A stretch of DNA of 11,387 nucleotides from Promethearchaeota archaeon (GCA_030620005.1 JAUXAJ010000172.1:1-11387); one strand, 5' to 3'. Shown: positions 1 through 7,110, numbered from the stretch's first letter. Notes: generated from the letters alone by a model not told the origin. A program made the numbers and translations.

Positions 1-139
1 TAATTTTTTTTATTTCTTCATCTTCAAGGGGTTTTCTTATTGATTGTAGTATAGGATTTTTCCTTATATTACAAACAACGGATTTTGGTAACATAGAATT
101 GTCAATTTTACATGAAAAAGTTTTTTTTTTCAAATTCAT
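1..139 (-). CDS. 5' end of an unidentified gene leaving the left edge
   Basis: Reading leftwards from an ATG at 139-137, the minus strand stays open for 46 codons to the window edge. The product begins MNLKKKTFSCKIDNSMLPKS and becomes rich in charged residues (RKPLEDEEIKK near the edge). A TTG lies directly before the ATG and an in-frame TGA is just beyond it, so the start is bounded to these codons; a second ATG lies at 94-92. I do not recognise the family. It lies 107 bases downstream of the MttB-like gene on the same strand, with a T-tract between them and a TATA-like CTTTATAA at 209-202, so it may have its own promoter. The composition looks protein-like, but the length seen is short. A run of ten T at 121-130 falls in codons 4-7 and would be a place for a length error. 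Confidence 0.45.
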   Translation of the reverse strand, partial: MNLKKKTFSCKIDNSMLPKSVVCNIRKNPILQSIRKPLEDEEIKKI

Positions 140-220
140 CAATCAAATACTCTCAATCTTTGTTTAAAAAGAGAATACATTTTAAGAATAGACTTTATGA
201 TGTTATAAAGAAATAATGTG

Positions 221-227
221 AAAAAAA
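221..227 (-). terminator. T-tract terminator behind the MttB-like gene
   Basis: Seven consecutive A on the plus strand are seven T on the transcribed minus strand, about 20 bases past the stop codon of the methyltransferase gene. Archaeal RNA polymerase terminates at such T-tracts without needing a hairpin. The call rests on position and composition only. Confidence 0.35.
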
Positions 228-246
228 GGAAAGTAATAAAAATACG

Positions 247-1773
247 TCATTTATCTTCTATTTTTATTTCGGTTCCTACGATTGAGACGCTATCGGCGGA
301 TATCCCTTCTGCTTGCTTGTAAAAATCAAGAGATCGCGCTTCAACTTTTTTGATGTAATCAAGAAGTTGCGATTCAATATCAGCAGAGAGCTCGGGTAAT
401 TGATGAGTTTTAAGCATTTGTTCAACTTTTTCTCTTGCTCGCGCAATAATATCTTTAGACCCTTTCTTGCGCCAAGTCGTGCGTCTATTACGATCTATTA
501 ACTTTGGGAAATACAATTCCTTTTTCATGTATTTCATCGTGTGTTTTTCACCAAGGAAGTTCACACCTTTTTCCTTGCTGGTTGCGACTTTTTTGATAAT
601 TTCTAACCCTAAAGTATCTTCATTTACATCAATACCTTCAAGGGCTCTTTTTATCATGCCTATTAAATCGTCGTCAATAACAAGAAGTTCTAAAGCTTCA
701 ACCAGAGTTTCTTCGTAAGTACCAGCACAAGTTATGTAATTTATGCCCGCTTGAGCGGCTATGAACAACGTTTGAAATCGCTCAAATCCGTTTTGAAGAT
801 CAAAACATTTAGAATCTGTTGTCCCTCCCACGCTTCTAGATGGTATGTTGTAATAACGAGCCATTTGAGCCATTCCAGCCGTGATTAGTCCCGTTTCAAT
901 GGACCCAAGAGCAGAATTTCCAGTGCGCATGTCGCCTATTGTTGACACGGTTCCAAAAAATATTGGCGCTCCAGGGTTATATAATTGAGCTAAAACCGCG
1001 CCTCCTACAACTTCAGCGGTTGTTTGCGCTATAAGTCCTGCTAACGTGACTGGAGCGGTAATTCCTGCCAGCGCCTCAGGTGCAACTATGGTTGGTTGCT
1101 TGTATTTTGCAAATATGGCGAACCCATTTGTCATTATTTGAGGAAAATGAAGTGGGCTCGTAGGATTAAAGAATCCGACTAACCGCGGTCTTTTGATAAG
1201 TTCATTTTCGCCACCCACGATAATTGAACCTATGTTCATCATGTCTTGGCTCGCCAATTTCCCTAAACAGCCTAATCCATAAGGTTTTCGCGTGTTTTTA
1301 GCCCATTGATACATGGCGTGAGCGTGCGTAGCAGTATATTTGACGTCGTGAGGCCAAACATCAACATGTGAGCACATTACATGTTCTAAACTATCAACAA
1401 TCCGAATTTGTTTTATGGTATCTTCCATCACGGTTTTTCTGATCCCATTTTTATGGTTTGGGTCGTAAATCTTTACGGGAGTTCCTATGGTTGCGAACTG
1501 CGTGCTGTTTGTATTTACTTCAAAGTTGAATGAACCATCGGGACCGTGTAGTTTAAACGAATCGGGTACTTTTTTCAATTGTTCAACCACTAGAGATTCG
1601 GAAAACCTGACAAAGTTGGAATTTTCGTCGATTTCTGCTCCATTCTTTTGAAGAAGGTCTCGAGTATCTTTTGAATCAATTTTTATGCCCACGGTTGAGA
1701 GTATTTTTAATGAAGCAGAATGCATGGTTTGAACTTCGTCCTTCGATAGAACATTGAGATATTTCATTTTCAT
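247..1773 (-). CDS. MttB-family corrinoid methyltransferase, non-pyrrolysine type
   Basis: A 508-residue member of the trimethylamine methyltransferase family (Pfam MTTB). Family enzymes are cytoplasmic TIM barrels that move a methyl group from a methylated amine onto the cobalt of a partner corrinoid protein. The family's central block is clear at residues 316-331 (GGTTDSKCFDLQNGFE), with glycine- and alanine-rich barrel segments at 235-300. True trimethylamine MttB carries pyrrolysine at an in-frame UAG; this frame has no UAG and runs full length, so it belongs to the non-pyrrolysine branch. Characterised members there demethylate quaternary amines such as glycine betaine, proline betaine or carnitine; the substrate here cannot be told. 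The ATG at 1773 has GGAGTG 11 bases upstream; an ATG two codons later is the alternative. The gene follows its presumed corrinoid partner by 34 bases, so the two form an operon. Confidence 0.9.
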   Translation of the reverse strand: MKMKYLNVLSKDEVQTMHSASLKILSTVGIKIDSKDTRDLLQKNGAEIDENSNFVRFSESLVVEQLKKVPDSFKLHGPDGSFNFEVNTNSTQFATIGTPVKIYDPNHKNGIRKTVMEDTIKQIRIVDSLEHVMCSHVDVWPHDVKYTATHAHAMYQWAKNTRKPYGLGCLGKLASQDMMNIGSIIVGGENELIKRPRLVGFFNPTSPLHFPQIMTNGFAIFAKYKQPTIVAPEALAGITAPVTLAGLIAQTTAEVVGGAVLAQLYNPGAPIFFGTVSTIGDMRTGNSALGSIETGLITAGMAQMARYYNIPSRSVGGTTDSKCFDLQNGFERFQTLFIAAQAGINYITCAGTYEETLVEALELLVIDDDLIGMIKRALEGIDVNEDTLGLEIIKKVATSKEKGVNFLGEKHTMKYMKKELYFPKLIDRNRRTTWRKKGSKDIIARAREKVEQMLKTHQLPELSADIESQLLDYIKKVEARSLDFYKQAEGISADSVSIVGTEIKIEDK

Positions 1774-1807
1774 GAGAAATCTTTCACTCCAAATTATAAT
1801 TATTATT

Positions 1808-2449
1808 TTAAGACAGTAATTTCTTAACTAGAAGAACAGCTTCGATTGAATCATCAGCCCACCCATCTGCTCCGATTTCCTCGGCCCACTCTTCGGAAGT
1901 TGGGCTCCCGCCAACGATTACCTTATATTTATCGCGCAAACCCCTTGATTTTAATTCATCAATTACTTCTCGCTGGGAATCCATCGACATTGTTAATAAT
2001 GAGGAAAGGCCAATAACTTTAGCGCCTACTTCTTCTGCCTTCTCGATGAACTTAGTAGCAGGAACTTCGACTCCTAAGTTATACACGTCAAACCCGTTCG
2101 CAAAGAGGAACGATGCCACAAGGTCCTTTCCAATGCTATGAACGTCGCCTTCCACGGTACCAACAACAACTTTCCCTAATGTTTCTCTTTCTTCTCCCAA
2201 TGATCTAATAGCTGGATCCAATACTTCATCAATAGCTGCTTTGACAGTGTTGGCTGCGATTATAAGCTCTGGGAGGTAATATTCTTCGCTTTCAAATTTT
2301 TCTCCCACTATATGCATGACATCTCCTATTATTTTTAAAAGTTCACTTGGCGTTGCTTCTTTATTTTCAATGGCAGATCGACACTTACTTTTCAATCCAT
2401 CTTCATCCCATTCTAATATTTTTTCTTTAATTTCTTCCTTTATTGTCAT
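1808..2449 (-). CDS. Corrinoid (B12-binding) methyl-carrier protein, MttC/MtbC-like
   Basis: A 213-residue methyltransferase corrinoid protein of typical family length. Residues 1-90 form the helical cap domain (B12-binding_2 type). Residues 91-213 form the Rossmann-like B12-binding domain with the lower-ligand motif GDVHSIG (Asp102, His104, Gly107), the SLL turn at 150-152 and the GG at 180-181. In known systems His104 coordinates cobalt and the protein shuttles methyl groups between a substrate-specific methyltransferase and an acceptor methyltransferase. It is the first gene of the operon with the MttB-like gene 34 bases downstream, so that enzyme is its likely methyl donor. The start at 2449 has no strong Shine-Dalgarno (GTGAAAG only). 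An inverted repeat lies 26 bases upstream and may control transcription. It could serve another paralogous methyltransferase as well, because these carriers are often shared. Confidence 0.92.
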   Translation of the reverse strand: MTIKEEIKEKILEWDEDGLKSKCRSAIENKEATPSELLKIIGDVMHIVGEKFESEEYYLPELIIAANTVKAAIDEVLDPAIRSLGEERETLGKVVVGTVEGDVHSIGKDLVASFLFANGFDVYNLGVEVPATKFIEKAEEVGAKVIGLSSLLTMSMDSQREVIDELKSRGLRDKYKVIVGGSPTSEEWAEEIGADGWADDSIEAVLLVKKLLS

Positions 2450-2598
2450 CTTTCACATTAAAAATGTTTGTTCTTACTTTCAAATTAATAATTGAAAGTA
2501 GGTAAAAAAATTTATCTAAAAATACATTTTTGATAAAGTATATGGTAAAATAATGTATAAAATTTGATGCTATATTTATAAAAGAACTCAAGGAAAGC
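2450..2598. promoter_or_regulatory. Divergent promoter region, corrinoid operon / PLP enzyme
   Basis: A very AT-rich 149-base stretch between two divergent genes. Rightward it holds two TATA-like elements, GTATAAAA at 2555-2562 and TTTATAAA near 2575-2582. The first would place transcription start near 2585, just before the AAGGA and GTG of the PLP gene. Leftward, an A/T-rich element near 2508-2522 (TTAGATAAAT on the minus strand) would place the start of the corrinoid operon at or near the inverted repeat at 2475-2500. Box assignments are by eye. Confidence 0.5.
2475..2500. repeat. Perfect inverted repeat, candidate operator
   Basis: TACTTTCAA (2475-2483) and TTGAAAGTA (2492-2500) are exact reverse complements separated by eight A/T bases. 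The centre-to-centre spacing of about 17 bases is somewhat longer than one and a half turns of DNA. It sits 26 bases upstream of the corrinoid-protein start, where a bound repressor could block transcription initiation. It could instead fold as a hairpin in the 5' leader. No regulator gene is visible in the window. Confidence 0.5.
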
Positions 2599-3909
2599 GT
2601 GATAAAAAGAATGACAAAACCCAACATGGAAGAAAAAGGAGTAAATGAAAGTTATGCGGAAATGATAAGAAAAAGACGAGAAAAATGGGATGAACTGCGT
2701 TTCGATACGCAAATAATTAGGGCTGGAGAAGATCCTTATCCTGAAACATCACATAGCATTCGAACACCTATTTATGCTACAAAATCATATGTATACGAGT
2801 CTTTAGATGAACTCATAAAGGGACATTTTTTTTATTCTCGTACTGAAAATCCTACCTTATATGCTTTAGATCAAAAATTAGCAACGCTCCATCGCGGAGA
2901 GCAAGCACTTTCTGTAGCATCAGGTATGGCTGCTGTCCATCTCGCAAGCATGAGCGTTTTTCAAAAAAGAATCGAAAGAATTAAACCCCAAAAAGTTAGA
3001 AAATTTCTTCCTCAATGTAATCCAGAAGAGGTTCCAAATTTAATAATGCATAATAACCAATACACTGGAACATATCGTCTCTTTACAAGGATATACCCTC
3101 AAATGGGCATCGATTTTAAAAGGATCAACATGTGCAATTTAAACGAAGTAGAAGATGCTATAGATGAAAACACCAAGTTGATTTTTTTAGAAACGCCTGC
3201 TAATCCTACTTGTGATATAATTGATATAAAGGGATGTGCTGACCTTATCCACGAAATAGAGGGAAAATGTATTGTTGATAACACTTTTGCTTCTCCCTCC
3301 TTACAAAGACCAATAGAATTAGGCGCAGATCTCGTGGTAGAAAGCCTTATTAAATACATTAATGGCCACGGTGATTGTCTTGGAGGTGCAATTGTAGGTC
3401 AAGAAAATGATATTAAAAATATTCGGTATTTTTGGCAGGAAGTTTTCGGACCAATCATGAGCCCTTTTAATGCCTGGTTAATTTTAAGAGGTATTAGGAC
3501 TCTTAGCATGCGAATGGATAGACATTGTTCAAATGCAAAAATAATTGCTCTCTATTTAGATGGACATCCAAAAGTTAGGAAAGTTATTTATCCGGGATTG
3601 GAAAATCACCCTGGACATGATCTTGCTAAAAAACAGATGAAAAATTTTGGAGGAATGCTTGGTTTTGAATTAGAAACAGAAGAGATGAGTAATAAATTCA
3701 TTAATCTATTGAAATTGATTAAAGTCGGAGTTTCTCTTGGTGACACGACTTCATTAATAGAACATACAGCGATAATGACGGGTATTGATCTTGCTAGATG
3801 GGAACGTAGATCAATGAACATCTCTAATACTCATTTTCGTTTCTCTGTAGGGTTAGAAGACCCAGAAGATATCATTAAAGATTTAGATCAAGCCTTATCT
3901 CAAACATGA
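2599..3909 (+). CDS. Cys/Met-metabolism PLP enzyme (cystathionine gamma-synthase / methionine gamma-lyase family)
   Basis: A 436-residue fold-type I PLP enzyme of the Cys_Met_Meta_PP family. Visible landmarks: YSRTENPT (79-86), SGMAA (108-112), GTYRLF (157-162), DNTFASP (227-233), the PLP-lysine region SLIKYINGHGD (Lys252), SLIEHTA (385-391) and the C-terminal GLEDPEDI. Family reactions are gamma-elimination or gamma-replacement on homoserine esters, cystathionine or methionine; the exact one cannot be assigned. Two departures: the usual S-x-T-K before the PLP lysine reads S-L-I-K, losing a Thr that normally helps hold the PLP phosphate, and there is an extra charged segment of roughly 15 residues near 122-145. 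The N-terminus also has a charged extension of about 35 residues. The start is uncertain: GTG 2599 has AAGGA four to five bases upstream, while ATG 2611 and ATG 2626 have none. It is divergent from the corrinoid operon. Confidence 0.88.
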   Translation: MIKRMTKPNMEEKGVNESYAEMIRKRREKWDELRFDTQIIRAGEDPYPETSHSIRTPIYATKSYVYESLDELIKGHFFYSRTENPTLYALDQKLATLHRGEQALSVASGMAAVHLASMSVFQKRIERIKPQKVRKFLPQCNPEEVPNLIMHNNQYTGTYRLFTRIYPQMGIDFKRINMCNLNEVEDAIDENTKLIFLETPANPTCDIIDIKGCADLIHEIEGKCIVDNTFASPSLQRPIELGADLVVESLIKYINGHGDCLGGAIVGQENDIKNIRYFWQEVFGPIMSPFNAWLILRGIRTLSMRMDRHCSNAKIIALYLDGHPKVRKVIYPGLENHPGHDLAKKQMKNFGGMLGFELETEEMSNKFINLLKLIKVGVSLGDTTSLIEHTAIMTGIDLARWERRSMNISNTHFRFSVGLEDPEDIIKDLDQALSQT

Positions 3910-3911
3910 TA

Positions 3912-3916
3912 TTTTT
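3912..3916 (+). terminator. T-tract behind the PLP enzyme gene
   Basis: Five T start three bases after the TGA at 3907-3909, in the 75-base gap between two convergent genes. This fits a short archaeal oligo-T terminator. The evidence is weak. Confidence 0.25.
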
Positions 3917-3984
3917 ATACTATATTCAAGTAATATTGAAAATATTTTGTTGAATTTAAAAGTAAGAAAAAAATTACAGGAATG

Positions 3985-4449
3985 TTATTTAATCCTGACT
4001 CCCTGTTTTATAAGAGCTTCTTGAACTTTTGATACATCAACTTGCTTGCACGTTACGTTGTCCTTGATAGACACGGCAGCAGCCACTCCTGCACCTTGAC
4101 CTGTAACTATACAACAAGTCATCTGACGGGTGGCAGCGTGAGAGATTTTATCTCCGGCAACGCAACGACCAGCCACGAGAAGGTTTTCAACTTTCTGTGG
4201 AAGAATAATTCCGTAAGGGACTTGAAAGTATCTCCCCGTCGTGGGCATGATGGCAATTCCGTAGCCGTCTATAAACTCGGAACAAATACCGATAGAATCC
4301 TCAAAATGTGCCTCGTTTTTAATATCGTGCTCGGTGATGTTGTATTGTGAAGCGGAGCTGATCTTTCTCGAAGCCCCGATTGTTCTTAATCTTGCCTTTT
4401 TAAAAGAGAGTAAAAAAAAAATTAAATGAGATGGAAAGAATCCACTCAT
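3985..4449 (-). pseudogene. C-terminal remnant of an FAD-dependent oxidoreductase (FAD_oxidored type)
   Basis: The last ~135 codons match the C-terminal end of FAD-dependent oxidoreductases of the FAD_oxidored family: an IGASRKI-like start of homology, YNITEHDI, DSIGI, then VPYGIILPQKVENLLVAGRC, ATRQM, and GQGAGVAAAVS, which contributes to the FAD pocket. Complete proteins are usually 430-500 residues and begin with a GxGxxG FAD-binding fold. Here that fold is missing: upstream of about base 4390 the frame gives only about 20 unrelated hydrophobic residues, and the symporter gene ends at 4454. The ATG at 4449 follows that stop by four bases and has no clear ribosome binding site. This is best read as a 5'-truncated remnant joined to the symporter's 3' end by deletion. 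A functional short protein is unlikely because it could not bind FAD. The reading frame itself is undamaged, suggesting a fairly recent event. Confidence 0.75.
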
Positions 4450-4453
4450 CAAA

Positions 4454-5845
4454 TCAAGATAATTGAGATTTTATTTTATCCATCTTCTTCTCATGCATTT
4501 CTTTCAGTTGCTCCTTCATACCATCAACTCTACTTTTCGTAAATGGGTAAAAATAGAGACAAATTAAAGAAACACCTATAGATATCGCAGGAAAGAGAAA
4601 GACTAATAATTTAAGTCCGACTATAACATTTACAGCTGGATTTGGCACGTATTCTTCCCACCCAGTAGTAGTAAATACCAGACCTATGGTTACGATTGAT
4701 AACACCATGGCAAGTCGCATGAAAAAATTTGTTACACCGAAAAACGAACCCTCTCGTCGAACGCCTGTTTTGAGCTCATCCTCATCTATCACATCGGCGA
4801 TAATCAGATAGATGAAATAAAGTTGACCCCCAAATCCTATACCCGTAAAAATTATGCTTATCATGGCTTGCAAATAATTATTTACAAATAGAAGAGGAAT
4901 TGAAGCAACGAAATAAGCAACCAACGCAATAGCAAAAGCTTTTCTGCTACCTAGCTTTACGTCCAAAAAGTTCCAAAGAACCACTGAAATAAGACCAATA
5001 ATAAAAATCACTCCTAAAAGAAGTGATATTTGAAACGTGTCGGTCACACGGAGCACGTGTTTAGCCCATAGTGGTATTGTCGTGGCTAGAACGAGTAGGA
5101 GATATTCGTATAAAAAGAACATGATTGTATAGAGAACAAATCCTTTATTTTTAAAAGTATATTTCATGCCCTTAAAAAAACCAAACTCTTGTTCATGATC
5201 AGACGAAAATTCTGGACGTTCTTTAGCACCCCATTTAATGGCAATTATTAAAGATATCCCAACTATGACGGATGTAACGATGCCATTAGTTAAATAACCT
5301 TCTTTTTCCGTGAGATCTCCTATAAATATGCCAGGGATCAAAAAGGCGCAGAGCAGTCCGACCGTCGCAAGTATTTGCTTGATTGTATTTACCTCGGCTC
5401 TTTCTTTTACTGAAGTATATAACTCAGGAAAAAGTGCATCGAAAAATGTGACCATTGTGTAAAAAGTATCGTAAGCGAGCAATATTATAAGAAGATAAAT
5501 GAATGTAATGAATTCACTATCAATTGGAGGAAGCCACAAGATTATTTCAATGATTAGAATGGGAATGCTACCAAGAATTATGTATGGCTTTCTTCTTCCC
5601 CATCTTGTATGAGTCCTATCCGAGATGTATCCAAGCAAAGGGTCGTTAATTGCGTTCCATATCGTCCAGAGGATGTAGGCTGTCATTATATAATTTATAT
5701 TCAACTTTACTGCTGTAAAATAAAACGAAAAAACCCAAGTATTAAAGCCTCCATTGATGAACCATTGAGCAAAAGATCCCATGCCAAAACTCCATTTTTG
5801 ACCTTTTCCAAAACTCTGATTTTCTTTAATTTCAGAACTGTTCAT
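4454..5845 (-). CDS. GPH-family sugar:cation symporter (MFS superfamily)
   Basis: A 463-residue, twelve-helix permease of the glycoside-pentoside-hexuronide:cation symporter family (Pfam MFS_2). The signature after helix 2 is present: WNAINDPLLGYISDRT followed by RWGRRKPY (residues 63-88). A second family block, DEDELKTGVRREG (354-366), lies in the loop after a membrane segment in the C-terminal half. These transporters sit in the cytoplasmic membrane and import sugars, glycosides or sulfonated sugars with Na+ or H+; the substrate cannot be predicted. The C-terminus is a lysine-rich amphipathic tail (440-463). The ATG at 5845 has no good Shine-Dalgarno. It is divergent from the isomerase-like gene at 5968, so the pair probably shares a regulatory region and perhaps a carbohydrate substrate. 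Immediately downstream is the FAD-oxidoreductase remnant, once perhaps part of the same operon. Confidence 0.9.
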   Translation of the reverse strand: MNSSEIKENQSFGKGQKWSFGMGSFAQWFINGGFNTWVFSFYFTAVKLNINYIMTAYILWTIWNAINDPLLGYISDRTHTRWGRRKPYIILGSIPILIIEIILWLPPIDSEFITFIYLLIILLAYDTFYTMVTFFDALFPELYTSVKERAEVNTIKQILATVGLLCAFLIPGIFIGDLTEKEGYLTNGIVTSVIVGISLIIAIKWGAKERPEFSSDHEQEFGFFKGMKYTFKNKGFVLYTIMFFLYEYLLLVLATTIPLWAKHVLRVTDTFQISLLLGVIFIIGLISVVLWNFLDVKLGSRKAFAIALVAYFVASIPLLFVNNYLQAMISIIFTGIGFGGQLYFIYLIIADVIDEDELKTGVRREGSFFGVTNFFMRLAMVLSIVTIGLVFTTTGWEEYVPNPAVNVIVGLKLLVFLFPAISIGVSLICLYFYPFTKSRVDGMKEQLKEMHEKKMDKIKSQLS

Positions 5846-5967
5846 TATTTTATCACTTTATTTTTAATATTAAACAATAGAAATTTAGATAAGGATTTAA
5901 GTCATAACGTCATTATAAAATTTATTAACCATTATTAAGAAGTAAAAAATTATAAGGGAGAATCTCG
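5846..5967. promoter_or_regulatory. Divergent promoter region, symporter / isomerase
   Basis: An AT-rich 122-base gap between divergent genes. CATTATAAAATTTATTAA at 5911-5928 contains a TATA-like element readable in both directions. Rightward it would start transcription near 5945, a short leader before the Shine-Dalgarno AAGGGAG at 5954-5960. Leftward it would start near 5890. No clear operator palindrome was found. Confidence 0.4.
5954..5960 (+). promoter_or_regulatory. Shine-Dalgarno site that decides the isomerase start
   Basis: AAGGGAG is among the stronger ribosome binding sites in the window. It lies seven bases upstream of an in-frame ATT (5968) and about 65 bases upstream of the first ATG (6025), which has no such site. 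This position argues that translation begins near 5968. Confidence 0.55.
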
Positions 5968-6780
5968 ATTAAACTTTCAATCGTTTGTGGACTGAACGAA
6001 TCCAAGTCAAACCAAGATCAAATAATGAATAAATTTGAATCTCTATGCGAAATCTTAAAACCATTAAATTATGACGGGATAGAATTAAGTTTATTAGAAC
6101 CCGAAAAAATCGATGTGAAAAAATTAGTAGAAATAAAAGATTCATGCGACATGGAAATTTCCGCTTTAGGTACTGGCAGTACATTTATTCGCTTTGGTTA
6201 TTCCTTTGGACATCAAGACGAATCCATTCGCGAGAAAGCAATTGAGAGGATTGACAAATACACGGATTTTGCGCTGGAGACAGGTGCAAAAGTCATAATT
6301 GGATTAATCAGAGGCCGATATGACAACCAAAATAATCCAAAAAGAGAAAAGTTAAATATTGAATCTTCGTTAAAAGAATGTTGCGTCATCGCAGAAGACA
6401 AGAACGTAGAATTAGTTTTTGAACCAATTAATAGCTTTGAAATCGATTCCTATAATACTATTTCAAAATCCGTAAAATTAATAGAAAAAATAGGTTCTGA
6501 AAATTTAAAACTATTAATAGACTCTTTTCATACAAACTTGGAAGAAGATCCAGGTTTTATTTGGGATTATTTAAGGGAAATAACTCATCATGTGGGACAC
6601 CTCCACTTGGCAGACACGACTCGTAGAGCCCCTGGTACAGGTCATTTCGATTTCAAAACATTCTTAAAGATTTTTAAGGACGCAGGATATAATGGATTTG
6701 CTTCCGTCGAAACGATAATGAAACCTTCATTTGAAGATGTGGCAAAGGAGACAGTCGAATATTTAAAATCAATTTTATGA
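5968..6780 (+). CDS. Sugar-phosphate isomerase/epimerase-like TIM barrel (AP_endonuc_2 family), probable ATT start
   Basis: A xylose-isomerase-like TIM barrel. Numbering from the first ATG (6025), probable metal ligands lie in VFEPIN (Glu133), LLIDSFH (Asp166, His169), GHLHLAD (His192) and ASVETI (Glu229), the usual Glu-Asp-His-Glu pattern for a divalent metal. The family includes sugar epimerases, isomerases and inosose-type enzymes; the substrate is open. From ATG 6025 the protein would have 251 residues and lack the first barrel strand. The frame continues upstream without a stop to 5956 and encodes KLSIVCGLNES, a typical first strand, with AAGGGAG seven bases before an ATT at 5968. That gives 270 residues, close to the normal family length. 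No ATG, GTG or TTG exists in the extension. An ATG mutated to ATT, leaving a shortened protein, is the alternative. It is divergent from the GPH symporter, consistent with sugar metabolism. Confidence 0.85.
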   Translation: MKLSIVCGLNESKSNQDQIMNKFESLCEILKPLNYDGIELSLLEPEKIDVKKLVEIKDSCDMEISALGTGSTFIRFGYSFGHQDESIREKAIERIDKYTDFALETGAKVIIGLIRGRYDNQNNPKREKLNIESSLKECCVIAEDKNVELVFEPINSFEIDSYNTISKSVKLIEKIGSENLKLLIDSFHTNLEEDPGFIWDYLREITHHVGHLHLADTTRRAPGTGHFDFKTFLKIFKDAGYNGFASVETIMKPSFEDVAKETVEYLKSIL

Positions 6781-6801
6781 AAAAAAAATCATTAGAGTTT
6801 C

Positions 6802-7104
6802 ATGAAATATATTTTAAAGGAGCAAAAATTTAGAATAATATTTGCTGTAATATTTGGAATTGGAGTTTTCTTTTTAACTACTTCATATTTATTTTTTATC
6901 AATTGGATTCAAAATCCAAATTTTACGATTTGTGGTAGTGCGTGTGAGTATTGGTGGTCGTGGCTCTTAGATTTTCCTCCCCAGGGAATTTGCATTTTAA
7001 TCTGCGTGCCAAGAAATGGTTTATATAGGCCGTTTTTCCTTATAGGAATTGGTCTAATTTTAATTTCTTTAATCCTTGAATTAAATAGATTCATGAAAAA
7101 ATAG
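6802..7104 (+). CDS. Small two-helix membrane protein with four loop cysteines
   Basis: A 100-residue protein of unknown family. There are two hydrophobic helices, about residues 12-34 and 76-93. The N-terminal tail (KYILKEQKFR) and the C-terminal tail (NRFMKK) are basic, so by the positive-inside rule both ends face the cytoplasm and the loop faces outside. That loop (about 35-75) is rich in Trp and Pro and holds two CxxxC pairs, Cys44/Cys48 and Cys64/Cys68, which could form disulfides or bind metal. It starts 21 bases after the isomerase-like gene on the same strand, with no strong ribosome binding site before the ATG. The hydrophobic pattern and topology support a real gene, but nothing in it indicates a function. 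Confidence 0.65.
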   Translation: MKYILKEQKFRIIFAVIFGIGVFFLTTSYLFFINWIQNPNFTICGSACEYWWSWLLDFPPQGICILICVPRNGLYRPFFLIGIGLILISLILELNRFMKK

Positions 7105-7105
7105 A

Positions 7106-7110
7106 TTTTT
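7106..7110 (+). terminator. T-tract behind the small membrane protein gene
   Basis: Five T begin two bases after the TAG at 7102-7104, fitting a short archaeal terminator. The hairpin at 7159-7178, followed by T-rich sequence, could provide a second termination point. Confidence 0.3.

Noticed and set aside
467..718. Plus-strand open frame opposite the MttB-like gene
   Set aside because: It is a shadow of a conserved minus-strand gene, has low-complexity Ser/Arg content and no ribosome binding site.
247..1773. Pyrrolysine-containing trimethylamine methyltransferase (true MttB)
   Set aside because: There is no in-frame UAG and the frame runs through the full family length with sense codons.
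2427..2712. Two minus-strand open frames over the divergent promoter and PLP-gene start
   Set aside because: They are Phe/Ile-rich readings of AT-rich promoter DNA, overlap each other in different frames and cover the palindrome; there is no coding signal.
4222..4230. Isolated TTGAAAGTA half-site matching the 2492-2500 arm
   Set aside because: It is inside coding sequence with no inverted partner nearby; a single nine-base match in AT-rich DNA can be chance.
4042..4350. Plus-strand 102-codon frame opposite the FAD-oxidoreductase remnant
   Set aside because: The minus strand carries clear family motifs here, so the plus frame is a shadow.
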